The position numbers were made by a program, and so were the translations under genes. This document shows, one piece after another, positions 50,335 to 57,494 of a stretch of DNA of 64,000 nucleotides. This stretch comes from Campylobacteraceae bacterium (GTDB lineage Bacteria > Campylobacterota > Campylobacteria > Campylobacterales > Campylobacteraceae). The stretch's first letter is position 1; each line of letters starts with the position of its first letter. The stretch lies in NCBI GenBank assembly GCA_900753405.1, contig CAADYZ010000019.1:62001-126000 (forward strand), in the 5' to 3' direction. The notes beneath the pieces were generated by a model. That model had not been told where the DNA came from and did not search any database. It saw nothing but the letters and a program-made list of their open reading frames with translations.

Positions 50335-50784
50335 TTAGAAATTTTTATATTTTTTGACGATTTTCCTGCCGTTGTAAAGCGCAAACGGCTCTTTTTCGCC
50401 ATTTTTTTTGATGACATAGACATAATAATCCTCCGTCTCTCCGCCCTGCTCCATCCCCGGACTCCCGATCGGCATCTCAGGCACCGCCACGCCAACGACA
50501 TTTGGCTTTTGATCCAGCAGCCACCTAATCGCCTCGATCGGCACATGCCCTTCAACAACATAGCCTTCGATCAAGGTCGAATGGCACGAAACAAGCTCGT
50601 TTGGCACGCCAAAGCCGTCTCTGTGAGCGCGGAAGTTGTCCTTTTTCTGGCTCACCTCAAAGCCGTTTTGGCGAAGATATTTCGCGTGCTCACCGCAACA
50701 TCCACAACCATCTCCAAGATACATCACCGCAGGCGTAGAAAAAGCAGCGCTCAAAAACGCCCCAAGTAACAAAATTCTTCTCAT
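50335..50784 (-). CDS. Periplasmic DUF411 metal-binding-type protein
   Basis: The 149-residue product has a signal peptide (MRRILLLGAFLSAAFSTPAV) and then the DUF411 core. This begins with a CGCC motif (YLGDGCGCCGEHAKYLRQNG) and contains SCHSTLIEGYVVEGHVP and VGVAVPEMPIGSPGME. DUF411 proteins are often near copper-handling genes and are thought to bind metal. The exact role is not settled. I chose ATG 50784 behind AAAGGATTGTG. It is upstream of purE. Confidence 0.8.
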   Translation of the reverse strand: MRRILLLGAFLSAAFSTPAVMYLGDGCGCCGEHAKYLRQNGFEVSQKKDNFRAHRDGFGVPNELVSCHSTLIEGYVVEGHVPIEAIRWLLDQKPNVVGVAVPEMPIGSPGMEQGGETEDYYVYVIKKNGEKEPFALYNGRKIVKKYKNF

Positions 50785-50803
50785 CACAATCCTTTCAACC
50801 ATT

Positions 50804-51484
50804 TCAAATTCGGTTTTGACAAATTTTTAAATGCGTTTGACAAAAACTGATCGCCTCTTGCGCGTCTTTTACACCGCTTGCGCCGCTGCCGCAAACACAA
50901 CTACCGCCGCCAACGCCGTGTTTTTCACCCTCCCACAAGACATTTGCGTATGGGATGTTTGCTTTTTGCGAGGCTAAAAAGTCCTTTTGCGAGTCGCCAA
51001 AAAAGACCGCCTCGCCGCTCTTTAAGCCAAATTCGTCAAGGACGATGTGAAGCATTTGCGGCGAAGGTTTTGCCTCAACTGCCTCCCCAACGCCAATGTA
51101 AAAATCCACCGCCTCAGCCAACTTGCAGTCGCTTAAAATCTTCTCCACGCTAAAATGCGGCGCATTTGTTGCAACCGCAACCTTCACGCCAGCACCTTTT
51201 GCCCAACGCACAACCTCCAACGCCTCGCCAAAGGGACGCGCGAAACGCTCGTAATTTACACAAAAACGCTCCTCGAACTTAAACCGCAGCCCAGCACTCA
51301 CGCCAGCAACTCCGTAAAGCTCAAAAACCGCCTCGCGCAACGGGTCATTCACAATCTGCCAAATCTCCTCTTCACTCAACGCTGCCAAGCCAAATTCGCC
51401 CTCTCGCAGCTCATTTACCGTGGTTGTGATCGCCTTTGAACTTTTGATCAAAGTCCCGTCCATATCAAAAATCACCGCGCTCAA
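50804..51484 (-). CDS. HAD-family phosphatase, phosphoglycolate phosphatase-like
   Basis: The 226-residue protein has HAD motif I (VIFDMDGTLIKSS), motif II (VAVATNAPHFSVEKIL), a Lys in AKPSPQMLHIVL, and motif IV (AVFFGDSQKDFLAS). A helical cap lies between motifs I and II, as in Gph. Two Cys-Gly pairs (GGGSCVCGSGASG) near residues 197-209 form a flexible insert. The start is uncertain: TTG 51484 overlaps the stop of the previous gene, and GTG 51475 is also possible. Confidence 0.8.
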   Translation of the reverse strand: MSAVIFDMDGTLIKSSKAITTTVNELREGEFGLAALSEEEIWQIVNDPLREAVFELYGVAGVSAGLRFKFEERFCVNYERFARPFGEALEVVRWAKGAGVKVAVATNAPHFSVEKILSDCKLAEAVDFYIGVGEAVEAKPSPQMLHIVLDEFGLKSGEAVFFGDSQKDFLASQKANIPYANVLWEGEKHGVGGGSCVCGSGASGVKDAQEAISFCQTHLKICQNRI

Positions 51485-51990
51485 CTCTTGCCCTTTTGCG
51501 CGCCTTGCACGCTGCTAAGCACCAACGCGTCAAGGACAAATTTCTCCAAATCCTTCTTCGCAACCTCTTTTTTCAACGCCTCACCGTAAATCAACTCGAC
51601 TTTTTCGTTGTATTTGTCATAAGCAAAATAGGGAAAATGCACCTCCCACGCCTTTTTAATGAGTTCTAACGCCTTTTGGTGGCGAAGGTAGAGTTTAAAG
51701 AGGTCAAACCCCATACAACCAAGCGCGGTTAAAACTGCGGTGATGATGATTGAGATGTGCGAATCCGCCTGTGAAAGCAGCGTGTGAAAAGCGAGCATCG
51801 CAAGCAAAAACCAAAAGAGACAAAAAAGCGCGTAAGCAAGGTAAATTCGTGGGTAGTTAAACTTGAAGTTAAGCTTTGAGCCGTCAATGTACATTCCTTC
51901 GTTAAAAAGGGCGTTTGCCTCCAACAAATCCCGAAAAAGCACTGGCTGTTTTGAGGTAAAAAAGAGCGTTTTTAGTAAAAATTGTTTCAT
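51481..51990 (-). CDS. Two-segment membrane protein of unknown function
   Basis: The 169-residue protein has two hydrophobic segments (about residues 50-70, YLAYALFCLFWFLLAMLAFH, and 78-100, HISIIITAVLTALGCMGFDL). A charged C-terminal helical domain follows (FDLFKLYLRHQKALELIKKA). I chose ATG 51990 behind AAGGGTGAGG. Its end overlaps the HAD phosphatase start, so the two are coupled. No family recognised. Confidence 0.65.
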   Translation of the reverse strand: MKQFLLKTLFFTSKQPVLFRDLLEANALFNEGMYIDGSKLNFKFNYPRIYLAYALFCLFWFLLAMLAFHTLLSQADSHISIIITAVLTALGCMGFDLFKLYLRHQKALELIKKAWEVHFPYFAYDKYNEKVELIYGEALKKEVAKKDLEKFVLDALVLSSVQGAQKGKS

Positions 51991-52029
51991 CCTCACCCTT
52001 TGAGAAAATTTGTTAAAATCAAATTTGAT

Positions 52030-52497
52030 TTACGCATTTTTAAAACGGCTGCAAAAAAAGTAAAAGTAAATCACCTGCGTCACAAGCAGCACCGCAAAGA
52101 GCTTCTCACTGCTTTTGTGCGTGGCTTCAAACTGCTCGTTTTGCGTCTGTTGAAGCTGCATTGCCTCGTTGATGACATCGACAAAATAAAACAAAAATGT
52201 CGCCGCCAACCCAAGCCAAATCAAGCTTAAAACCAAACATTTAAGCGACAACTTCTCCTTTAACAAAACCGCCTTCAACTCGAACAAAACGGCTAAAAGC
52301 GCGGTCGCAAAAATGGCGTAAGAGAGCTTTGCAAACACACTCGTCATCAAAACTCCACTTTGAGCCTTGCTTAAAAACTCGCCGCCTAAAAAGGAATTTG
52401 CATTAAAAATCACCGGTGCGACCACCGCCCCAGCCAAAATTTGCGCCCCAGAAACCGCCGCGATCAACAGCAAGATCACGATTTGAACGAACTTCAT
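52030..52497 (-). CDS. DUF4149-type membrane protein
   Basis: The 155-residue protein has four hydrophobic segments, arranged as in DUF4149 (TMEM205-like) proteins. The first is FVQIVILLLIAAVSGAQILA. SKAQSGVLMTSVFAKLSYAI and the polar FVDVINEAMQLQQTQNEQFE follow. Function unknown. It starts 13 bases after the NSS transporter stop behind AGGAGTTGG. A repeat copy (52011-52033) overlaps its stop codon. Confidence 0.65.
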   Translation of the reverse strand: MKFVQIVILLLIAAVSGAQILAGAVVAPVIFNANSFLGGEFLSKAQSGVLMTSVFAKLSYAIFATALLAVLFELKAVLLKEKLSLKCLVLSLIWLGLAATFLFYFVDVINEAMQLQQTQNEQFEATHKSSEKLFAVLLVTQVIYFYFFCSRFKNA

Positions 52498-52510
52498 CCA
52501 ACTCCTTTAC

Positions 52511-53821
52511 CTAAATTCCGCCAAGGGCAATGCCAAGGACTAAAACGAGCGCGACAAGCGGGACAAAAACCCACTTTCCAGCAAGGTAAAACCACGAAGC
52601 GAGCGGCTTGTCTCGCCCGAGATTAACCTCGTCAAGCACAACGCTTTTGCCTAAAATCCAAAAGAAAACCACCGCTGAGATCAGCGCGCCAAGCGGGATT
52701 GCGTAGATTGAGACTAAGTCCATCCACAAACCGACATAATTTGCATTTTCGATCCAAACTCCGACCAACGCCGCCAACACAATCACCACCAAACTAGCAC
52801 TCAGACGACTAAATTTAAAGGTGTTTTGAAGCGACTCGATCGGCGTTTCAAAGAGGTTGATGATCGAAGTGATCGCCGCGAACAAAACTGCGATGAAAAA
52901 CAGCGTCCCAAAAACCAACCCGCCGGGCATCGTCCTAAAAATTTCAGGCAGGATGATGAAAAGTAGTGGCGGACCTTTGATCGAAGCTAAGTCGAGGTTG
53001 AAAGCAAAGGCGGCGGGGATGATGACGATACTTGCTAGGATGGCGGTGAAGCTTGCAAAAAAGGTGATCTTCACCGCCGCGCCAAACGCATCCTCGCTTC
53101 TACCAAAGTAGCTGCCATACACAACCGTCCCGCTGCCTGCTAAACTCAGCGAAAAAAAGCACTGCCCGAGTGCGGCGATCCAAGTTTGCGGTTGAGCCAA
53201 AAACTCCCATTTTGGCACGAAGAGATATTCATAACCCTTGCTCGCACCGTCCAAACTCGCAACCCACAACGCAAGTAGGACAAAAAGCAGGAAAAACAGC
53301 GGCATCATAATCTTATTTGTCGCCTCGATCCCTCTTTTCACACCAAAAACCGCGACAACAAATGTCAAAACTAGCGCCAAAATATGCCATTTCACGCTGC
53401 CAAAATCGCCGATGATCGAGCCAAAAAAGCCCGCGATGTCGGTTTGAGGCTTAAATAATTCGCCTGAAATCGTCCCTACAAAATAGCACAACATCCACCC
53501 CAAAACCACCGCGTAGCCGATGCCGATCGCATACGAGCCTAAGACTGGGATGATGCCGATTTTGCGTAGTGGTTTGTTTTTGAGGCTAAGGGCTTTTTCA
53601 AACGAGCCAAGCGCGCCCGTTTTGCCCCACCTGCCAAGGCAAATCTCTCCCGTGACGCCAACAAGCCCAAGCAAGACGGCGATTAAAAAATACGCCAGCA
53701 AAAACGCTCCGCCGCCAAACTGCGTAACGCGGTAGGGAAACGCCCAGATGTTGGCGAGTCCAACCGCTGAGCCGATGCAAGCTAAAACAAAGGTCCATTT
53801 ATTACTAAAATTCTCACGCAT
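52511..53821 (-). CDS. Sodium-dependent transporter, NSS/SNF family
   Basis: The 436-residue membrane protein has about eleven hydrophobic segments and the family signature WTFVLACIGSAVGLANIWAF followed by PYRVTQFGGGAFLLAYF. Unwound-helix residues and GQCFFSLSLAGSGTVVYGSY are also typical. Members take up amino acids or related solutes with sodium. The substrate cannot be named. It is followed closely by the DUF4149 gene. Confidence 0.88.
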   Translation of the reverse strand: MRENFSNKWTFVLACIGSAVGLANIWAFPYRVTQFGGGAFLLAYFLIAVLLGLVGVTGEICLGRWGKTGALGSFEKALSLKNKPLRKIGIIPVLGSYAIGIGYAVVLGWMLCYFVGTISGELFKPQTDIAGFFGSIIGDFGSVKWHILALVLTFVVAVFGVKRGIEATNKIMMPLFFLLFVLLALWVASLDGASKGYEYLFVPKWEFLAQPQTWIAALGQCFFSLSLAGSGTVVYGSYFGRSEDAFGAAVKITFFASFTAILASIVIIPAAFAFNLDLASIKGPPLLFIILPEIFRTMPGGLVFGTLFFIAVLFAAITSIINLFETPIESLQNTFKFSRLSASLVVIVLAALVGVWIENANYVGLWMDLVSIYAIPLGALISAVVFFWILGKSVVLDEVNLGRDKPLASWFYLAGKWVFVPLVALVLVLGIALGGI

Positions 53822-53851
53822 TTAAAACTCCATTGTCAAAACCGAATTTGA

Positions 53852-55240
53852 CTAAAAAACTCGCTTCTCGCTTCGCCCGCTCGCCGCTGGTTTTGCCGCA
53901 GGTTGAGGCTGGGTTTGAGAAGAAGACTTTGCCTCAGGTTGAGGCTGAGTTTGCGGCGCAACAAGCGGTTCGCTTCTCTCCTCACTCAGGCTTGGCAGCG
54001 TCTCGTTTAAACCAAAACTCTCGTTGAAAGTGACAATCTCCACGGCGTTTAACGGCTTTTGAGTTGTTGGCTTAAAACCATACTCACTTGGCTGCATAAT
54101 AGTCGTGTTAAACTGCATTTGCGACTCATTCACTCGCTGCGTAAAACTTCTGTTTTCGCCGTTGAAAAATGTGTCAAAAAGGTAGTCCGTGCTAAGTGCG
54201 GTCGTGTAGGCGATGCGCTCAAAGTTTAGATCCACGCCAAGCAAGTTTGCCTTTGCGACTAAGTCTTCATTCAACGGCTCGTCAAGCGAATTTGCGATGA
54301 GCAGGTTTTTCACATCCGGTCCTTGCGTGTCGGCTACAACGGCTGGGTTGTAGTTGATCTGTGTTGAGAGCAAGCGGTTTTTCTCAAAGCCGTAAGAGCG
54401 AAGTTGGGCGGCAGCGACTGAGGTTTTATACACTGGTGTGTTGAGAAAAATGGTCGCTTGTTTGAGGTTTTGGTTGCCTGAGATTAGTCCGCCAAGCCTC
54501 ACGCTTTGTCCTTCAAGCGTGATGTTGTAGATCTCGTGTCCGACAAACGCGCTGATGTTGTCAAGCATCCTCAACGCAACCGAGTCGTTGTTGTTGATCG
54601 TGGCGATTTTGGTTGTTGAGTAGCTAAGCAGCAGTTTGAGCTGCTCAGCGTAGCTGATCCCACCGAAGATGAAGTTTGTGCCACTGACTTGGACGATGTC
54701 TTTTGAGATGGTTGGGATGATGAATTTCAAATTCTCAAACTCCTCTCTATCAAGCACTGCCACGCCCTGCGTTGTAAGGGGTGCGAGGATGACGCCAAAG
54801 CCGTCTTGTGCGGCGTTTCTAACAGCTGAGATGAGCGAATTTGAGTTTTCGTTGTTGGTGAGGTAGAGTTTGATCTTGCTTTCGATCCCGCTTGTCGCCG
54901 CAAAACTTAAAATCGCGCGTGAAACCGTGCGCGCATAAACGCCGATCGTCTTTTGCGGGATGATGACGGCGAGGTTTAGGTCGGCTTTGATTGGCGAAAT
55001 TTCGTTGCTGTTTAACGCCTCAGCCAGCTTTCTTAGCTCGTTTGTTGTGCTTGTCTCGTCAAAGTTTGCCAAAAACGAAGCAAACTCGCCGCGTTTTACC
55101 AAGTCCTTTTGACAACCCGTGAAACACTCTTGGTCGTAAAGACTCAAAAACTCTGTTGCCGCTGGTGTAATCGGCGAAGTTTTAAACGAAGCAGCCGCCA
55201 AAGAGGCAGCAACCACAACTATACTAACAACTTTTTTCAT
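53852..55240 (-). CDS. Exported type I periplasmic-binding-fold-like protein
   Basis: The 462-residue product has a signal peptide (MKKVVSIVVVAASLAAASF), a Cys pair (QECFTGCQKDL), and a large domain with the alternating pattern of type I periplasmic binding proteins. Examples are NLAVIIPQKTIGVYARTVSR, GFGVILAPLTTQGVAVLDRE and LLIANSLDEPLNED. The C-terminal 45 residues are a Gln/Pro/Ser-rich tail. A role as a cell-wall regulator (LpoA-like) or ligand sensor is possible but not shown. Its ATG overlaps the stop of the upstream gene (TAATG). Confidence 0.65.
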   Translation of the reverse strand: MKKVVSIVVVAASLAAASFKTSPITPAATEFLSLYDQECFTGCQKDLVKRGEFASFLANFDETSTTNELRKLAEALNSNEISPIKADLNLAVIIPQKTIGVYARTVSRAILSFAATSGIESKIKLYLTNNENSNSLISAVRNAAQDGFGVILAPLTTQGVAVLDREEFENLKFIIPTISKDIVQVSGTNFIFGGISYAEQLKLLLSYSTTKIATINNNDSVALRMLDNISAFVGHEIYNITLEGQSVRLGGLISGNQNLKQATIFLNTPVYKTSVAAAQLRSYGFEKNRLLSTQINYNPAVVADTQGPDVKNLLIANSLDEPLNEDLVAKANLLGVDLNFERIAYTTALSTDYLFDTFFNGENRSFTQRVNESQMQFNTTIMQPSEYGFKPTTQKPLNAVEIVTFNESFGLNETLPSLSEERSEPLVAPQTQPQPEAKSSSQTQPQPAAKPAASGRSEKRVF

Positions 55241-55899
55241 TACAAACCTTTACTGCTTAATCGCAAAATTTTCTCCAAAAGTGCGGCTTTTGACTCCAAA
55301 TTCCGCATAAAAACAAACGGCTCATTTTGAACTAAAATCAACCTCTCGCCAAGCCTAAACACGCCGCCAACCACACTGCTAAACGCCCCGCGAAAACCGC
55401 TGATCTCACAAAACGCCGCCTCGCCAAACGAGACGAGCAGCCTTGTTTTTGAAAGCCTCACTTCGTCTTGCAAAAACTCTTTGCAAACGCTGATTTCACT
55501 CTGCGTGACAAGGTCTTTTGCAACTCTGCATTTTACTAGCGAAGTCTGCCTCAACCCGAGTAAATTTTCTTGCGGTAAAAGCGTCACGCAAAGCGAATTT
55601 GCGAGCATTTTGCTAACGGCTGATTCAAATTTGATTTTAACATTTTCTTTAACACCAGCGTTTAAACGACTTGTTAATTGTTTTAAAATGGGCTGCAAAA
55701 TTTCCCATTTTACTTCACAATCCTCTCGCGAAACCTTTGTGTGTGAGAATTTGCAAAGCCTGCACAACTCGCACCGAGAAATTTGGTGAAAAAGCGACTC
55801 CAAACTAGCTTCGTTTTGCGAAAAACTAGCCGCGTCAAACTCGCCGCCTTTGCAAACTCGCCCCAAAAAAAGGCTGAAAAATTCGCCTCCAAAGCTCAT
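55240..55899 (-). CDS. Uracil-DNA-glycosylase-superfamily-like protein, active-site motif not seen
   Basis: The 219-residue protein has CELCRLCKFSHTKVSRED, which matches the Cys pair before the core of family 4 uracil-DNA glycosylases, and LRQTSLVKCRVAKDLV and RLLVSFGEAAF, which fit later parts of that fold. The catalytic GEAPG-type motif is not visible. Its place is taken by a helical stretch with an in-frame repeat copy (NVKIKFESA, residues about 84-92). It may be a non-catalytic relative. It is coupled to glnB (TAATG overlap) and to the next gene. Confidence 0.55.
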   Translation of the reverse strand: MSFGGEFFSLFLGRVCKGGEFDAASFSQNEASLESLFHQISRCELCRLCKFSHTKVSREDCEVKWEILQPILKQLTSRLNAGVKENVKIKFESAVSKMLANSLCVTLLPQENLLGLRQTSLVKCRVAKDLVTQSEISVCKEFLQDEVRLSKTRLLVSFGEAAFCEISGFRGAFSSVVGGVFRLGERLILVQNEPFVFMRNLESKAALLEKILRLSSKGL

Positions 55900-56228
55900 T
55901 ACAACGCGTCTTCTCCGCTTTGTGAAGTCCGAATTCTCACAACCTCTTCAAGCGGCAAGACGAAAATTTTTCCATCTCCGTTTTCGCCCGTAAATGCCGC
56001 TTTTTTGACTGCCGCGATGACCTTTTTCACCTCGCTGTCTTTAACGGCGATTTCAAGTTTTTCTTTTGGTAAAAAGCTGCATTTTAAGTCAAACGCGTCA
56101 ATGTGTCCTTGCTGTTTGCCAAAACCTCTGACTTGGGTGATCGTCACGCCAAACTCACCGACTTTCAACAACGCCTCTCTCACATCTTCAAGCTTGTTTG
56201 GACGGATGATAGCGACTATTAACTTCAT
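55899..56228 (-). CDS. glnB: P-II-family nitrogen regulator with a short T-loop
   Basis: P-II proteins sense ATP, ADP and 2-oxoglutarate and act on ammonium transporters and glutamine synthetase. MKLIVAIIRPNKLEDVREAL, TQVRGFGKQQGH, the ATP-binding TGENGDGKIFVLPLEEVVRI and the C-terminal RT are conserved. The T-loop (residues about 37-55) is about three residues shorter than usual and contains no Tyr, so the usual uridylylation site is missing. The 109 residues fit this. No amtB or glnA is nearby; a UDG-like gene is coupled downstream. Confidence 0.88.
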   Translation of the reverse strand: MKLIVAIIRPNKLEDVREALLKVGEFGVTITQVRGFGKQQGHIDAFDLKCSFLPKEKLEIAVKDSEVKKVIAAVKKAAFTGENGDGKIFVLPLEEVVRIRTSQSGEDAL

Positions 56229-56300
56229 AAAAATCCTTTATAGCAAAACGCTTGATTTTGCCAAAAAAATCGTTAAATTTTCTTAAATTTAACGCCTGTC

Positions 56301-56672
56301 CTAGCGAAAAGCAAAAAATTTACTCAACAAAAATCCACTCAGTGTATAAACCACCGCGGCTAGCAGTTGAGAGAGATAAACATCCACGCCAAAGAGGCGG
56401 AAAGCAAGCCAAAACGCCACTAAGTTTAGCAAAAATGCCGCTGACATACTCAGCAAAAAGCGAAAATACCCTCGCCAAGTCGGCTGCGTTTTGAAAGTGA
56501 AGCGGCTGTTTAAGAGAAACGAAACCGCCACGCCAACGCACCAGCCGATGAAATTCGCCGCCTCAGGCAGGACGCCAACGAAGGTTAAAAGCAGCGTCAG
56601 CCCAAGCCCTACTATGGTATTTACAACGCCGACAAGCCCGTAACGCACAAGTTCGAAAAAGCCGCTTTTCAC
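56301..56672 (-). CDS. gtrA: GtrA-family flippase-like membrane protein
   Basis: The protein of about 124 residues has four membrane segments: LVRYGLVGVVNTIVGLGLTL, ANFIGWCVGVAVSFLLNSRF, a segment near FRFLLSMSAAFLLNLVAFWL, and a final one. TFKT after NSRF is typical of GtrA. GtrA proteins are thought to flip undecaprenyl-phosphate-linked sugars for GtrB/Gtr glycosyltransferases, which are encoded at 34.8-37.9 kb. I prefer GTG 56672 (AAAAGG upstream). GTG 56696 would overlap the previous gene without a ribosome site. Confidence 0.8.
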   Translation of the reverse strand: MKSGFFELVRYGLVGVVNTIVGLGLTLLLTFVGVLPEAANFIGWCVGVAVSFLLNSRFTFKTQPTWRGYFRFLLSMSAAFLLNLVAFWLAFRLFGVDVYLSQLLAAVVYTLSGFLLSKFFAFR

Positions 56673-56686
56673 GCTAATTTTGCCTT

Positions 56687-57427
56687 TTAGTGACACGGGG
56701 CGTGAGTCGCGTTATGCGTGGAGTTTGAGGTCGAATTTGGTGTGGCGTTTAGAGTCGCGTTTGGCGTGTGCGTCTTGTGCTGCATATGCATATGTTGCGT
56801 TTGCTTTGCCTCTGGCGACATCATCATAAAGCCTTTATAAGCCAAATAAGCCCCGCTAAATGCGATCAAACCTGCGCAAATCAAATTTGAAATTTGCGCG
56901 AATTTTTTGTTGTTAGTAAATTTCACGCCAAGCAGCCCAAGAAGCAAAAACGCAGGCGTTGTGAAAAGCCCAAAAAGCACCATTGTCGCCACCGCGTAAA
57001 GCAAATTTGGCGAAGTTGCCGCCACGCCAAAAAGGTAGTAAAGCAGCCCACAGGGCAAAAAGCCGTTCAAAAAACCTAGCAAAAAGTTGTTGTCTTTTAC
57101 CTTTGCCATCAACTTGTAAGTGAGGTTACCTCGCTCAAAAAAGGCTAAAAATTCTCCTCTTACCGCGATTGCCACGCCGATGACGATCAAAAAAAGCCCG
57201 ACAACAAAGAATATCACCCCGCGCGAAACGCCCAAGAAAAAGGTCGCTTGTGCGATGAAAAACGAGACGCCACCAAGCAAAGCGTAGGCAAGCGTGCGCG
57301 CAAAATGGTAGGCAAAAAGGCGTTTGTAGCCGCCTCTTGCGACACTCAAACAAAACCCACCACACATAAAAACGCAGTGCGACAAGCTCGAAGTGAGCGC
57401 GATGATGATGACTGATATTAAACTCAT
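56687..57427 (-). CDS. DsbD-like/sulfite-exporter-type membrane protein with His/Met and NxT tail
   Basis: The 246-residue protein has six hydrophobic segments of the DsbD-type transmembrane family, often called sulfite exporter TauE/SafE-like. The Cys/His-bearing SSLSHCVFMCGGFCLSVARG is in the first segment, and LGFLNGFLPCGLLYYLFGVA is in a later one. Related proteins are often tied to copper or cytochrome oxidase assembly. The C-terminal 40 residues are unusual: Met/His-rich (MSPEAKQTQHMHMQHKTH), then five NxT sequons in a row (NATLNATPNSTSNSTHNAT). The stop is 14 bases beyond the gtrA start region. Confidence 0.7.
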   Translation of the reverse strand: MSLISVIIIALTSSLSHCVFMCGGFCLSVARGGYKRLFAYHFARTLAYALLGGVSFFIAQATFFLGVSRGVIFFVVGLFLIVIGVAIAVRGEFLAFFERGNLTYKLMAKVKDNNFLLGFLNGFLPCGLLYYLFGVAATSPNLLYAVATMVLFGLFTTPAFLLLGLLGVKFTNNKKFAQISNLICAGLIAFSGAYLAYKGFMMMSPEAKQTQHMHMQHKTHTPNATLNATPNSTSNSTHNATHAPCH

Positions 57428-57446
57428 TTCAACCCTTTGACGATTT

Positions 57447-57491
57447 TGTTAAAACCAAATTTGACTAGCGGTTTCAAATTCGGTTTGCGCA
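57447..57491. repeat. Inverted pair of the dispersed motif after secA
   Basis: GTTAAAACCAAATTTGAC faces TTCAAATTCGGTTTGCGCAA. They lie between the secA stop and the DsbD-like gene. Confidence 0.8.
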
Positions 57492-57494
57492 AAT

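Noticed and set aside
56700..56800. NxT run as classical Campylobacter PglB glycosylation sites
   Set aside because: The required Asp/Glu at position -2 is missing from all five sequons. It is kept only as an open question.
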